Shown piece after piece: positions 7,967-16,304 of a DNA stretch of 33,852 nt (the first letter of the stretch is position 1; each line of letters starts with the position of its first letter). Source of the DNA: Candidatus Poseidoniales archaeon (GTDB taxonomy: Archaea; Thermoplasmatota; Poseidoniia; Poseidoniales; Thalassarchaeaceae); the NCBI GenBank assembly GCA_012964335.1, contig DTUF01000034.1, forward strand, positions 1 through 33,852, in the 5' to 3' direction. Both the position numbers and the translations under genes were made by a program. Below the pieces are notes generated by a model. That model had not been told where the DNA came from and ran no database searches. It saw only the letters and a program-made list of their open reading frames with translations.

Positions 7967-8923
7967 TCAAGCCTCCGCTCTTGCTTTTGCCTTAGCCCGC
8001 TTCTTCTGTTCCTTTTCAGCCCGCTTCACTAATTCTGCATCCACCCTCTCTTGGTGAACAGATGGAAGAACTCTTGTTCTATCCGCATCATACCACAAAT
8101 CTTCACGAGAATATCCTGACATCCCATCATATTCATTGGTCATGAAAAAGGATTCGAATGGACATGCTTCCATGCAAAGTCCACAGAACATACATCGCCC
8201 AATATCAATGCGCCCGGACATGATATCAACTTCTGCTGGCGCCAAATCAGTCGTTGGAACTTCTTCCATACCGCCGCCATCCCAGCGTACTGTTGCAGTA
8301 TCACCAGTGATATCGATAACTGAACCAAAGTCGTATTCTTGGGGGACTGCATTATGTTCAAGCATTAAATTATAATCTGAATTATCAACTTCGTTGCGAC
8401 GAGCAGCCATACCGCCAACTTCTAACTCACTCCCCATACCATCCCATTCATCACCATCTTCGGTTGTGTCAAGAACATTGACTCGTGTTTCCGATTCCAT
8501 GTGCAAGCAACTGTTTGGACAAGCTTTCACACACGCTTTACAAGCCGTACAGGTTTCCCAAATCACACCGATTCTACCGTTGTAATTTCCTGGAACGAAT
8601 AACCAAGGTTCTAGGTCCTCAAGTCTCTCGTACGGGTACATTACAGTAACCGGGCGCTCAATATAGGGAACTATTGAAGATGTTTCGCGGTCAACCGCGT
8701 ATCTCTGTCCAACACTTGGGTGGTTCTCTCCAATTCGAGCCGCAGTCCCTTCGTCAATCATCTGGGCTTCTTGAGCGTGGTAAGGTGCAGAGGTCCCGTG
8801 AGCGGCCAAAAATCTATGACTGCCAACATATGGAATTGTTCTGAGGGCTGCTTTCAAAGCCATCCACATTGGCCTGATGACCATATTGCGGAAATTCGGT
8901 TGTGCGTGTGGGTGAAATGGCAT
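7967..8923 (-). CDS. nuoI: Complex I subunit I, two [4Fe-4S] ferredoxin-like, with large insertion
   Basis: NuoI carries clusters N6a and N6b and relays electrons toward NuoB. The 318-aa product is about twice the usual 160-180 aa. The first motif is Cys125-x2-Cys128-x2-Cys131-x3-Cys135-Pro and the second Cys244-x2-Cys247-x2-Cys250-x3-Cys254-Pro, so all eight ligands are present. The two motifs are separated by 108 residues instead of the usual 28 or so. The inserted stretch is acidic and contains a segment (about 198-230) that alternates like a small beta barrel of SH3/KOW type. A further extra segment lies at 40-90, and residues 298-318 form a Lys/Ala-rich tail. GGAGGTAG lies eight bases upstream of the ATG. 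The gene stands between nuoH and nuoJ as in other archaeal operons. Confidence 0.93.
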   Translation of the reverse strand: MPFHPHAQPNFRNMVIRPMWMALKAALRTIPYVGSHRFLAAHGTSAPYHAQEAQMIDEGTAARIGENHPSVGQRYAVDRETSSIVPYIERPVTVMYPYERLEDLEPWLFVPGNYNGRIGVIWETCTACKACVKACPNSCLHMESETRVNVLDTTEDGDEWDGMGSELEVGGMAARRNEVDNSDYNLMLEHNAVPQEYDFGSVIDITGDTATVRWDGGGMEEVPTTDLAPAEVDIMSGRIDIGRCMFCGLCMEACPFESFFMTNEYDGMSGYSREDLWYDADRTRVLPSVHQERVDAELVKRAEKEQKKRAKAKARAEA

Positions 8924-8938
8924 ACTTACTACCTCCTA

Positions 8939-10492
8939 TTACCTATCATGGCTCCTTGGCGAGGCTGGACCCTTTGATTCGGTATAAACCGAATATGGTC
9001 GGGTTCTGCCTTCCATTGCAGATTTATCTTCATCCATTCCTAGAATGATAACGAGAATTAATGCAATTGCAGTAATTAATCCTGGAATGAGAAGTGGCCA
9101 AGTATCGCCTGGCCAAATTGAAAGTCGAAGCCAAAATGCGATTGCTAGGTTTACCAACGAGAGTGGTAGCAACCACCGCCATCCAAATTCAAGAATTTGG
9201 TCTGATCTAACTCGGTGTAATGAGGCTCGAATCCAAACGAATATTGCAAACATGAACCATGCCTTGAACAATAGCCAAGCGGTAGGTGGTATCAATGAAA
9301 TGAATACTAATGGAATCGGGGCGAGGAGAACCGGATATTCACTGCGTAGTCCAATGGCTAAGCCTATCAGTCCTACACCAATCGCCCCAAGTATTAGGTC
9401 TTGATTAGGAATAATTCCGGTGATTGTGTCACCAAATGGCATTTCCCAGCCGCCAAGGAAAAAGATTGCAAAGAGCAAACAGGCGGCGTAACAGCGAAGA
9501 TATTCACTTGCAAACATCAAGCCCCAGCGCATACCACCATATTCAGTCCACCAGCCTTCAACAAGTTCTGCTTCTGCTTCTGGCATATCAAACGGAATTC
9601 GCTCAACCTCTGCCACCATCGTAATCATGAATAATGCGGCTCCAAGAGGTAGCAGGAAAATATTCCAAACGCCTGACGTAATTTGAAATTCAGCAATCTC
9701 AATAATGTTTAACGAACCCGATAAAACTGCCAATGAAAGAACAGTCACCAATAATGGAATTTCATATGCAGTCAACTGAGCCGCTGAGCGAATTCCACCC
9801 AACAACGTGTACTTGTTGTTTGAGGACCAACCAGCAAAGAAGACTCCAAATGGAGCGATGCCAAAAATTGCCATCATGAACAGCAACGAAAGTTCAGGAT
9901 TTGCTGAATATATATTAGAACTCAGAGGAATGAAAGCAAAAATCATCACTGTAGATGTGATGATAATGAATGGTGCAACTTCGAAAATGAATTTGTCCGC
10001 TTTTGCTGGAACAATCCATTCCTTTGTCATGAATTTCATACCATCTGCTACATTTTGAATCATACCTGGTAACAGCCACCAAACACCGTGATACCCCCTA
10101 TCCTTAGTTCGGTGAACTGTTTCATATTCAGATGCATTTCCAGCTTTATCGTTCAAAAAATTATTCAACCATCGAATTGGTTTTCCTGTACCAAATGGTA
10201 AATCATCATACCAATCAACGTGTTCTCCACCCTCACCAACCCAAAGTGAGCGCAAAGCCATAGTTGCACCACGACGGTCCATTATACGAGCAAAGAACTT
10301 CCTCTCTATCCAAAGAAGGGCAAGAATTGTCCCCATGATAGTTGCAAAAACCGTAATCGCCATGATGGTCTCAGTCATCAAAATAGCCACTCCATCTGAG
10401 TAATCAGAAAGAGAGGTTTTGCCAACGGTATTGTCAGCAATCATTTGAGTCAGATCACCAACCCACGTACGAAAAACTACCCAATCTTCCAT
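8939..10492 (-). CDS. nuoH: Complex I subunit H (quinone-site membrane subunit) with loop insertion
   Basis: NuoH anchors the peripheral arm and forms much of the quinone chamber. The 517-aa product exceeds the usual 320-400. The family core is present: Trp-Ile-Glu-Arg-Lys (61-65), Lys-Glu-Trp-Ile-Val-Pro-Ala-Lys-Ala-Asp (157-166), Ala-Gln-Leu-Thr-Ala-Tyr-Glu-Ile-Pro, and Glu-Arg-Ile-Pro-Phe-Asp-Met-Pro-Glu-Ala-Glu-Ala-Glu-Leu-Val-Glu-Gly, the acidic quinone-site loop. The first loop, which normally reads Arg-x-Gly-Pro-Asn-Arg-Val-Gly, instead has about 60 extra polar residues at 79-138. The N-terminus also has about 30 extra residues, and two extra helices follow the core near the C-terminus. 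AGGTGA precedes the ATG by five bases. Confidence 0.95.
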   Translation of the reverse strand: MEDWVVFRTWVGDLTQMIADNTVGKTSLSDYSDGVAILMTETIMAITVFATIMGTILALLWIERKFFARIMDRRGATMALRSLWVGEGGEHVDWYDDLPFGTGKPIRWLNNFLNDKAGNASEYETVHRTKDRGYHGVWWLLPGMIQNVADGMKFMTKEWIVPAKADKFIFEVAPFIIITSTVMIFAFIPLSSNIYSANPELSLLFMMAIFGIAPFGVFFAGWSSNNKYTLLGGIRSAAQLTAYEIPLLVTVLSLAVLSGSLNIIEIAEFQITSGVWNIFLLPLGAALFMITMVAEVERIPFDMPEAEAELVEGWWTEYGGMRWGLMFASEYLRCYAACLLFAIFFLGGWEMPFGDTITGIIPNQDLILGAIGVGLIGLAIGLRSEYPVLLAPIPLVFISLIPPTAWLLFKAWFMFAIFVWIRASLHRVRSDQILEFGWRWLLPLSLVNLAIAFWLRLSIWPGDTWPLLIPGLITAIALILVIILGMDEDKSAMEGRTRPYSVYTESKGPASPRSHDR

Positions 10493-10501
10493 GTTGTCAC
10501 C

Positions 10502-11638
10502 TCACCTATCAGTCTCCCCAATACATGGGTCAAAAGAACCCATGATTGCTGGGATATCGGCCACCTTGTGACCAATCATGCATCTTGCAGCATAAGGAAT
10601 TGTAAGAAACATAGGCGAGCGGATTGAAATCCTGTAAGGATGCTTTCCTCGCTGGTCGCCACCACCAGCAAGATAGAACATTGATTCACCACGGCTATCC
10701 TCAAAGTGATGGAATCCTGTCTTACCCTCTTCGGCACGTTCGCGCGCTTTTGTGAGAATCATAGGGTCGCCCTCAGTGTAATGAGTTTCAGCGCCACCTG
10801 GCATCTTGTCAAGAGCATCCAAACACATACGCGCACTTTGGCGCATTTCATCTACACGTACTCGATAGCGGTCGTAGGAATCTGCTCCTTTAATCGATGG
10901 GCGCTCAACTGAAACTTCCCAGTCAAGTTCATCGTATACAGAATATGGGTGTGCCCAGCGTACATCATAGTTGACTCCGCCAGCGCGAACATTAGGCCCA
11001 GTAACTCCGTGATTGACCATCTCTTCGGGCTTTGCGTACCCTACGCCCTGAGTTCGGACTAGGAAAACAGTACTCTCATCAAGCATTTGTTCTGTCTCCT
11101 GCACTCTATCAAGGAATAAGTTTAGTTTATTGCGAGCTCGCATAGCGAATCCAATTGGAAGGTCTCTCTTGACACCACCAATTCTTGGGAAATTGTAGTG
11201 TAGTCTTGAGCCACCGAGTTCTTGAAGTAAATCCATCATCATTTCGCGCTCTCTCAAGCACCATACGAAGGCGGTTAAATTGCCAATATCTGGGCAGAAC
11301 GCACCGAGCCACATCAAATGACTAGCAATCCTTTGCAATTCAACTGCAATGACTCTGATGTGCTCAGCGCGGGCTGGAACTTCAACTTCCAACAAATCTT
11401 CTGCTGAATAAATGTAGGAGTGTGCCCATGTGTTTGCGCTCGCGTAACAAAGTCGGTCACAGTAAGTTGTAATCTTGGTGAAATCTCGTGACTCACAGAT
11501 TTTCTCAACACCTCGGTGAATGTAACCAAGGTCAGGAATAGTATCTACAACAGTTTCACCATCAACCTTGACTTTGAGAGTCCAAAGTCCATGAGTCATG
11601 GGGTGTTGAGGCCCCATAGATATCCACATTTCTGCCAT
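10502..11638 (-). CDS. nuoD: Complex I subunit D (49 kDa, quinone-site subunit)
   Basis: NuoD, 378 aa, normal length, a relative of the [NiFe]-hydrogenase large subunit that has lost the metal site. With NuoB and NuoH it forms the quinone reduction site. Gly-Pro-Gln-His-Pro-Met-Thr-His-Gly at 9-17 contains the quinone-site His (His16). The Tyr that hydrogen-bonds the quinone head is expected in the segment Asp-Arg-Leu-Cys-Tyr (Tyr65), where the residue before the Tyr is Cys rather than the usual Asp. The C-terminus ends in Gly-Glu-Thr-Asp-Arg, matching the family ending Gly-Glu-Val-Asp-Arg. The ATG is preceded by GAGGTGGG that overlaps the nuoC stop codon, so the two are translationally coupled. 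NuoC and NuoD are separate genes, not fused. Confidence 0.95.
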   Translation of the reverse strand: MAEMWISMGPQHPMTHGLWTLKVKVDGETVVDTIPDLGYIHRGVEKICESRDFTKITTYCDRLCYASANTWAHSYIYSAEDLLEVEVPARAEHIRVIAVELQRIASHLMWLGAFCPDIGNLTAFVWCLREREMMMDLLQELGGSRLHYNFPRIGGVKRDLPIGFAMRARNKLNLFLDRVQETEQMLDESTVFLVRTQGVGYAKPEEMVNHGVTGPNVRAGGVNYDVRWAHPYSVYDELDWEVSVERPSIKGADSYDRYRVRVDEMRQSARMCLDALDKMPGGAETHYTEGDPMILTKARERAEEGKTGFHHFEDSRGESMFYLAGGGDQRGKHPYRISIRSPMFLTIPYAARCMIGHKVADIPAIMGSFDPCIGETDR

Positions 11639-11647
11639 ATTCCCACC

Positions 11648-12313
11648 TCACTTTACCTTGCCATCATCGGCCGGTTTACGTCCAAAGCCCTGCATATCAT
11701 CGTACATGATTTCAGCATCATGGTAGCGAATTTTATGTTCCCTTTGAAGAGGGTGAAATCCGACTGGTGTATCATGAGGTTGCAATACTCTACGCATCCC
11801 TTCATGGCCATCAAACTCTATGCCAACTAAATCCCATGTCTCTTTTTCATTCCAATCAGCACCCATCCATACTTCTTGTACCGACGGGACTGAAGGTTTC
11901 CTTGTATCTGGGATTGAGATGCTGATTTCAAATTCCATTGGCACATCATCATTCTGTAAAATAGCAGGATCGCGGATTACTTGTTCAGTCCAGCCACCTC
12001 GTTCAGGTGGATTGATGACATTCATACGCATTAAGTGGGCAACAACTTCCCATTTCTTCTCATCAGGGCCTTCTGGCCAGTGCGTCCCTGTAATCATTGA
12101 ACAGTGGTCAGCACCCATCTCAAAACGTAGCCATTTTGCGACTGCGCGCCAGTGGTTTTTTGGGCAATTAATGAACACATATGGCCGCTTCATTCCACTC
12201 TTATGGTGGCGTACTTCTGTATGCAAACTTGTACCACTCCAGCGAGTCTCTGCTGCATCAACAACCTGTTGAGCTGCCTCTTCAGCGTATTCTGCTTTAA
12301 TCTTCATTCCCAC
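11648..12313 (-). CDS. nuoC: Complex I subunit C (30 kDa)
   Basis: NuoC, about 221 aa, a structural subunit of the connecting module that packs against NuoD. The family signature is Trp-Asn-Glu-Lys-Glu-Thr-Trp-Asp-Leu-Val-Gly-Ile-Glu-Phe-Asp-Gly-His near the C-terminus (usual form E-R-E-x-x-D-x-x-G-I-x-F-x-G-H), followed by an Arg-Arg-Val-Leu motif. The start is uncertain: GTG at 12334 overlaps the nuoB stop, GTG at 12313 has GGAGGGG six bases upstream, and ATG 12307 is 12 bases from that site. I chose 12313 on ribosome-binding-site spacing. The middle of the protein is longer than typical, with a Trp/Asp/Glu-rich loop around the segment His-Trp-Pro-Glu-Gly-Pro-Asp. Confidence 0.88.
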   Translation of the reverse strand: MGMKIKAEYAEEAAQQVVDAAETRWSGTSLHTEVRHHKSGMKRPYVFINCPKNHWRAVAKWLRFEMGADHCSMITGTHWPEGPDEKKWEVVAHLMRMNVINPPERGGWTEQVIRDPAILQNDDVPMEFEISISIPDTRKPSVPSVQEVWMGADWNEKETWDLVGIEFDGHEGMRRVLQPHDTPVGFHPLQREHKIRYHDAEIMYDDMQGFGRKPADDGKVK

Positions 12314-12330
12314 AGTATACCCCTCCCTAT

Positions 12331-12924
12331 TCACTGATCACCAACAATGATTGGAGCATCATCGTCTCTACTCGTACTTGGCGTTGTACCAATCCTCATG
12401 ATTTTCTTCCGCAAGTGTTGGAAGCCATCAATCAAAGCCTCAGGACGAGGTGGACAACCTGGAATGTAAACGTCAACAGGAATGATAGTGTCTACACCTT
12501 CAAGAATGTTGTATGATTGATAATACGGTCCTCCGGAAATAGCACACTCCCCCATTGCAATACACCACTTTGGTTCGGGCATCTGTTCCCACAAACGGAC
12601 AATTGGGTCAGCAAATTTCTTGGAAATAGGGCCGTTCACAATAAGAACGTCACATTGACGAGGAGAAGAACGGAAGAATACTCCAAATCGCTCTGCGTCA
12701 AATCTTGAACCACCAGCAGCAGCCATCTCTAATGCGCAGCATTTGATTCCAAGATGAAGGGGGAACAATGACTTTCTTTGTCCCCAGTTAAAGAAACGAC
12801 CACCTAGAACGCTGATGAATTTCTTTAGACGACTTGCCTCTAATCCAGCACTGGCGCTATCCCCAACTGTATCAATAAGGGCTTGACTGTTGAATACTGA
12901 ATAACTCTGTTCTTCATCTGTCAT
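12331..12924 (-). CDS. nuoB: Complex I subunit B (PSST, cluster N2)
   Basis: NuoB binds the terminal [4Fe-4S] cluster N2, which passes electrons to quinone. The 197-aa product has all four ligands: adjacent Cys62-Cys63 in Gly-Ile-Lys-Cys-Cys-Ala-Leu-Glu-Met, Cys127 in Met-Gly-Glu-Cys-Ala-Ile-Ser-Gly-Gly, and Cys157 in Ile-Pro-Gly-Cys-Pro-Pro-Arg-Pro-Glu-Ala. Arg74-Phe-Asp near the N2 site is also kept. The N-terminal 30 residues are acidic and variable. GGTGACC lies just before the ATG. The gene sits nine bases downstream of nuoA in the normal A-B-C-D order. Confidence 0.97.
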   Translation of the reverse strand: MTDEEQSYSVFNSQALIDTVGDSASAGLEASRLKKFISVLGGRFFNWGQRKSLFPLHLGIKCCALEMAAAGGSRFDAERFGVFFRSSPRQCDVLIVNGPISKKFADPIVRLWEQMPEPKWCIAMGECAISGGPYYQSYNILEGVDTIIPVDVYIPGCPPRPEALIDGFQHLRKKIMRIGTTPSTSRDDDAPIIVGDQ

Positions 12925-12933
12925 TTGGTCACC

Positions 12934-13398
12934 TCAGATGTAAATCCTGCCTCGTTTGCGGAATGCATACCAAACCCCAAGCGACATCAATGCTAGGAAA
13001 AATCCGACTGTGACTAAACCGCCGAGTGCCAACTCAATTGTGTCAGGTGCATTTGGCTGTGCATTGATGGCTAATAAACCACCAAATGCTAAGAACATAA
13101 AAGCAATATCAAACACTAAGAAAATGATTGCATACCAGTAATACTGGAAATGGAAATCAATCATTGCATCGCCAATTGGATTCGCACCACACTCGTAAGT
13201 TGAGTCACCTCGAGAATATAGTGTATGGTCGGATTCAAGTCCATCTAAAAGTATTGAACTTAGTTTGTTTGGATTGCTTGGATCAGGTGTTGGACGAAGA
13301 AATCTTGAAGTCAAAAATGCACCAAATGGAAAGCCGAAACCAACTATTGTCATTATCGCAAGTCCGAGGTAAGCACTAGGTACACTTTCAACTACCAA
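12934..13398 (-). CDS. nuoA: Complex I subunit A with extended first loop
   Basis: NuoA, 154 aa against about 120-145 in most relatives, with three membrane helices and a loop that reaches the quinone site. The hallmark Tyr-Glu-Cys-Gly lies at 68-71, followed by Asn-Pro-Ile-Gly-Asp-Ala and Phe-His-Phe-Gln-Tyr-Tyr, and later Ile-Ile-Phe-Leu-Val-Phe-Asp-Ile-Ala with the conserved Asp. Between Asn-Lys (44-45) and the hallmark there are about 18-20 more residues than usual. The start is TTG at 13398: a stop codon lies immediately upstream in frame and no ATG occurs before the first helix. It is the first gene of the nuo operon. A GC-rich hairpin (13479-13493) and a TATA box (13536-13542) lie upstream. 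Confidence 0.92.
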   Translation of the reverse strand: MVVESVPSAYLGLAIMTIVGFGFPFGAFLTSRFLRPTPDPSNPNKLSSILLDGLESDHTLYSRGDSTYECGANPIGDAMIDFHFQYYWYAIIFLVFDIAFMFLAFGGLLAINAQPNAPDTIELALGGLVTVGFFLALMSLGVWYAFRKRGRIYI

Positions 13399-13478
13399 CT
13401 AGCTAACACACCCTCGAACCACTGTTCGTTGGTTTTCTCGACTTGCATGGACCCCATAAGCATAACCAAAGTCCGGAG

Positions 13479-13493
13479 AGCCCCGTAGGGGCT
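13479..13493 (-). repeat. Hairpin in the leader of the nuo operon
   Basis: Perfect six-base inverted repeat AGCCCC / GGGGCT separated by three bases. It lies about 81 nt upstream of the nuoA start and downstream of the likely promoter, so it should be in the 5' leader. It could be a regulatory stem or the end of an upstream transcript; no U-run follows it on the minus strand. Confidence 0.5.
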
Positions 13494-13535
13494 TAAACCA
13501 AGTAAAATCAAAGAATTTGATGACCTGTATAATTC

Positions 13536-13542
13536 TTTTATA
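13536..13542 (-). promoter_or_regulatory. Likely TATA box of the nuo operon
   Basis: On the minus strand the sequence is GAGTATAAAAGAA, the best TATA match in the 197-nt gap between the exported-protein cluster and nuoA. A transcript start about 25 nt downstream (near 13512) would give a leader of about 113 nt, long for an archaeal message and containing the hairpin at 13479-13493. The box also forms one arm of an imperfect stem at 13527-13543 (GTATAA / TTATAC). Confidence 0.5.
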
Positions 13543-13595
13543 CTCGCAAGTAACATCTTTCACTCAGGGCTAAAATGTGCAATTATCTTACTGAG

Positions 13596-16298
13596 TTATT
13601 CAATTCTACGGGCCCGGATTGACGATATAATTGCACCAAAAACCAGCAATCCAAGGAATGCTAGACCAATCACTTGCAAGTTGTCCCCGCTACCAAATAA
13701 TCCAGTTGGAGGAGAGGCTGTTACAGAGAGGTCAATTGGCTGAGCTGATACTGGGGAAGATGCTGGTTCTGCAGTCAATGTAAACTCAAATGTATCTGGT
13801 TGCATGAGATTTGTTGGAGGCTTAACAATCACTTCTACAGACCTAGTTTCGCCTGGCTCAAGCAATATCTCTTCTTCGGTAATTTCAATAGCCCATCCCC
13901 GTACAGGATTACTACTCAATAAACGGATAGTTTCCTCTACATTTCCACCATTAGTGATGTTGACTGAAATTCGAGCAATTTCACCATAAACTATCGATGA
14001 AGCAACATCTCCGTCAACCTCAAAGGCAATCTCATGATTAGTCCTAATTGAAAGCGAAATTTTGACAGTTGACAAATCGGCAGCGTTGCGGCTTGAAGAC
14101 GCTGAAACTTTAATCAATCCAGTAACACCATTTGAAACGCCATCTTCTACCTTGATTACAAGCCGCAAAAGAACGGATTCATCCTTCTCCAACTCTATGT
14201 TCCCATCTACTACGGTTCCGTTGTCATAGTATACATCAATAGAGGTTTCAGCTTCCATTCCAGTTACTGAAATAATCGCCTCTTCAGTGTAAGAAGAAGA
14301 GCCTACATTAGTGACAATCACCCATACTTCCACCTCACCAAGTGGAGGTAACTCAATCTCCTGCATATCAGGAATTTCCCCGGGTGACTGTAGTGCCATG
14401 CCCATACGATAGATGTGGTTTGATACTATCACTTTCAGATCAAATCTCTCTTGTACTGTGCCATCATTGACGTTTTTAATCCGAATTTGGAAATTTTCAG
14501 ATTCAAACTCATCCTCGCCGATAACAGTAAATTCTGCGAATACTGTTACCGAGGCACCCGCTGATAATGAAACGCTGGTGATTTCTGAACCCAATGAATC
14601 TGAAAATCGACCTGGCCAATTTGGCGTATCACAAAGATTAGGATTTGATGATGGTGGCTGGTCGCAAACATTTAGAGAGAATGAATCCTGAATATTTCCT
14701 GTGTTAGTAAAAGTGACTGGGAAACGAGAGGTTTCGCCAGTCTTTCCAAACTGTTCAGTGGCTGGCATATTAGCACTCATCGAGCGGTGCGCTGCGACTG
14801 TGACCGTGAGAATATCTGTAGCATAAGGTGAACCATCCGAAGCGAATAGAGTTACATCAAAAATCAGTTCATCAGTTGCCAAAGCATCTTCAGGTGCTGT
14901 AATATCAAGCAAAACACCTCCGTTTGACCCAGAGGAATGTCGCCCTTCTAGAGCGATGGAACTTGAATCAAGTTGGGCCACCCATCCCGCTTGGGTGCCC
15001 ACACCAATAGTGAATGTCTCTTGTCCATTACCAAGGTTGTATGCAGTAACCACTACTGAACGAGTTGCCCCCGGTTCAATGTTGTCGATTCTTGAGGATT
15101 CTAACTGTATATTTCCGCCACGAGATTGACCCAATTCTACTTGGAATAATGCACTGCATTTCTGTGAAGACCCATCAAGGCCCATGATGTTGAAATCTAC
15201 TATGCTTCCAGATGGAAGTGAATCATCTGGAGTTACATCAAACTGGAAAGTTGACTGGCCATTACCATTGTTATAAGGTAGTAATTGAGTTGAACCGCCA
15301 TCTACTGTTAGCCAAGTCTTCTGACTGTTAACAGAGAATCCTATTGTCCAATCGGTATTTCCATCATTGTAGAAAGTGACTGAATAACTCCTGGTTTCAT
15401 CAGGATCAATTGAGACGGTTGAAACGGATAACGAAGCACTACACTCTTTCATCTCTGGGACCTCAAGGAATAATTTGATGAAATCAGACGACTGCTCTGG
15501 AGTTGCAGGCGTTGTCACAACACCCTTGAGATAGAAACAGTGGCTTCCAGCCTCGGTTCCTTCTGGAACAGTAACTTCGACAGTAACAACCTCACTTTCA
15601 CCACTGTCAATTGACACCACAGATGGGTCAACTGATGGGGATAGACCCGATTCACATGTTGAGTTACTCTCAAAAGATAGTTGGATTGTCTCATTTGTTT
15701 GGCCAGTGTTCTCAACATTTACTGTCCATGTCATAGGGTTATTTCCGTTGAATGTGCGATCAGGATTTGCTGCGGTCAAATCAACGCCTGTAATCGCCCC
15801 TCCCGAACCCTCACCTGCAGTTGTAGTAACAATCACATCACCATTTTCTGGTGCATTTAGAGGTGCTGTCGCTGTTGCTGTTACGGTAGTCTCACAACTA
15901 TCTTCAGCATTTTGTGTAAGAGCCACGGTAAGAGTTGTTGTTTCAGAACCCCCGCCTGATATCTGACCAGGAATCTGTTCAATTGTTGAAGTGTATCCTG
16001 TGCAATCCTGTGCTTGCGTAGTAGTGAGTGAAACGGCCATATCCTCATCACCTGTGTTAGAGACAGTAATGGTGTAAGAACCATTTTCTCCAGGGTTAAC
16101 TGTTAGCGCCATTGGACTTGATGAAACAGACACCCCAATACTCGCTGATACCGTTGGAAGAAGAGTGAGGAACATCAGTGAAGTGAACAATATTGCCACG
16201 TATCGAGAGGTGCACCGGCTCGTACGCATGGTGGGCGAAGCCCACCCCTCCTTGATGAATATGCGGCTATTCTGAATTTCAGGTGCATCGGTTGTCAT
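13596..16298 (-). CDS. Exported Ig-like repeat protein with C-terminal membrane anchor
   Basis: A 900-aa exported protein of unknown function. A hydrophobic signal segment (residues about 33-52) ends at Thr-Val-Ser-Ala. About seven tandem beta-sandwich domains of roughly 100-120 residues follow, each with the pattern proline/glycine, then Ser-Tyr/Val-x-Val-Thr-Val/Phe-x-Asn-x-Gly-Asn/Asp, typical of NEW3/CARDB-like Ig folds. A single membrane helix (about 873-895) ends in Arg-Ala-Arg-Arg. Several domains carry paired Cys, consistent with disulfides outside the cell. The start is uncertain: ATG 16298 has AAGGTG nine bases upstream, while ATG 16229 (codon 24) begins just before the signal segment and abuts a strong hairpin. 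It follows the subtilase gene by six bases and probably works with it at the cell surface. Confidence 0.8.
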   Translation of the reverse strand: MTTDAPEIQNSRIFIKEGWASPTMRTSRCTSRYVAILFTSLMFLTLLPTVSASIGVSVSSSPMALTVNPGENGSYTITVSNTGDEDMAVSLTTTQAQDCTGYTSTIEQIPGQISGGGSETTTLTVALTQNAEDSCETTVTATATAPLNAPENGDVIVTTTAGEGSGGAITGVDLTAANPDRTFNGNNPMTWTVNVENTGQTNETIQLSFESNSTCESGLSPSVDPSVVSIDSGESEVVTVEVTVPEGTEAGSHCFYLKGVVTTPATPEQSSDFIKLFLEVPEMKECSASLSVSTVSIDPDETRSYSVTFYNDGNTDWTIGFSVNSQKTWLTVDGGSTQLLPYNNGNGQSTFQFDVTPDDSLPSGSIVDFNIMGLDGSSQKCSALFQVELGQSRGGNIQLESSRIDNIEPGATRSVVVTAYNLGNGQETFTIGVGTQAGWVAQLDSSSIALEGRHSSGSNGGVLLDITAPEDALATDELIFDVTLFASDGSPYATDILTVTVAAHRSMSANMPATEQFGKTGETSRFPVTFTNTGNIQDSFSLNVCDQPPSSNPNLCDTPNWPGRFSDSLGSEITSVSLSAGASVTVFAEFTVIGEDEFESENFQIRIKNVNDGTVQERFDLKVIVSNHIYRMGMALQSPGEIPDMQEIELPPLGEVEVWVIVTNVGSSSYTEEAIISVTGMEAETSIDVYYDNGTVVDGNIELEKDESVLLRLVIKVEDGVSNGVTGLIKVSASSSRNAADLSTVKISLSIRTNHEIAFEVDGDVASSIVYGEIARISVNITNGGNVEETIRLLSSNPVRGWAIEITEEEILLEPGETRSVEVIVKPPTNLMQPDTFEFTLTAEPASSPVSAQPIDLSVTASPPTGLFGSGDNLQVIGLAFLGLLVFGAIISSIRARRIE
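16230..16246 (-). repeat. Hairpin abutting an alternative start codon of the Ig-repeat protein
   Basis: Perfect seven-base inverted repeat GGTGGGC / GCCCACC with a three-base loop. In the message it ends directly at the ATG at 16229 and lies just after GGAGG, so it could hide or bring together ribosome-binding site and start codon. If translation begins at 16298 it is within the coding region instead. Confidence 0.55.
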
Positions 16299-16304
16299 TT
16301 CTCT

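Noticed and set aside
11820-12272. 150-codon open frame on the plus strand
   Set aside because: It is opposite to nuoC, which carries its family signature; no ribosome-binding site or homology seen.
13479-13493. Intrinsic terminator for the exported-protein cluster
   Set aside because: The hairpin is not followed by a T-run on the minus strand and lies downstream of the likely nuo promoter, so it is better seen as a leader element.
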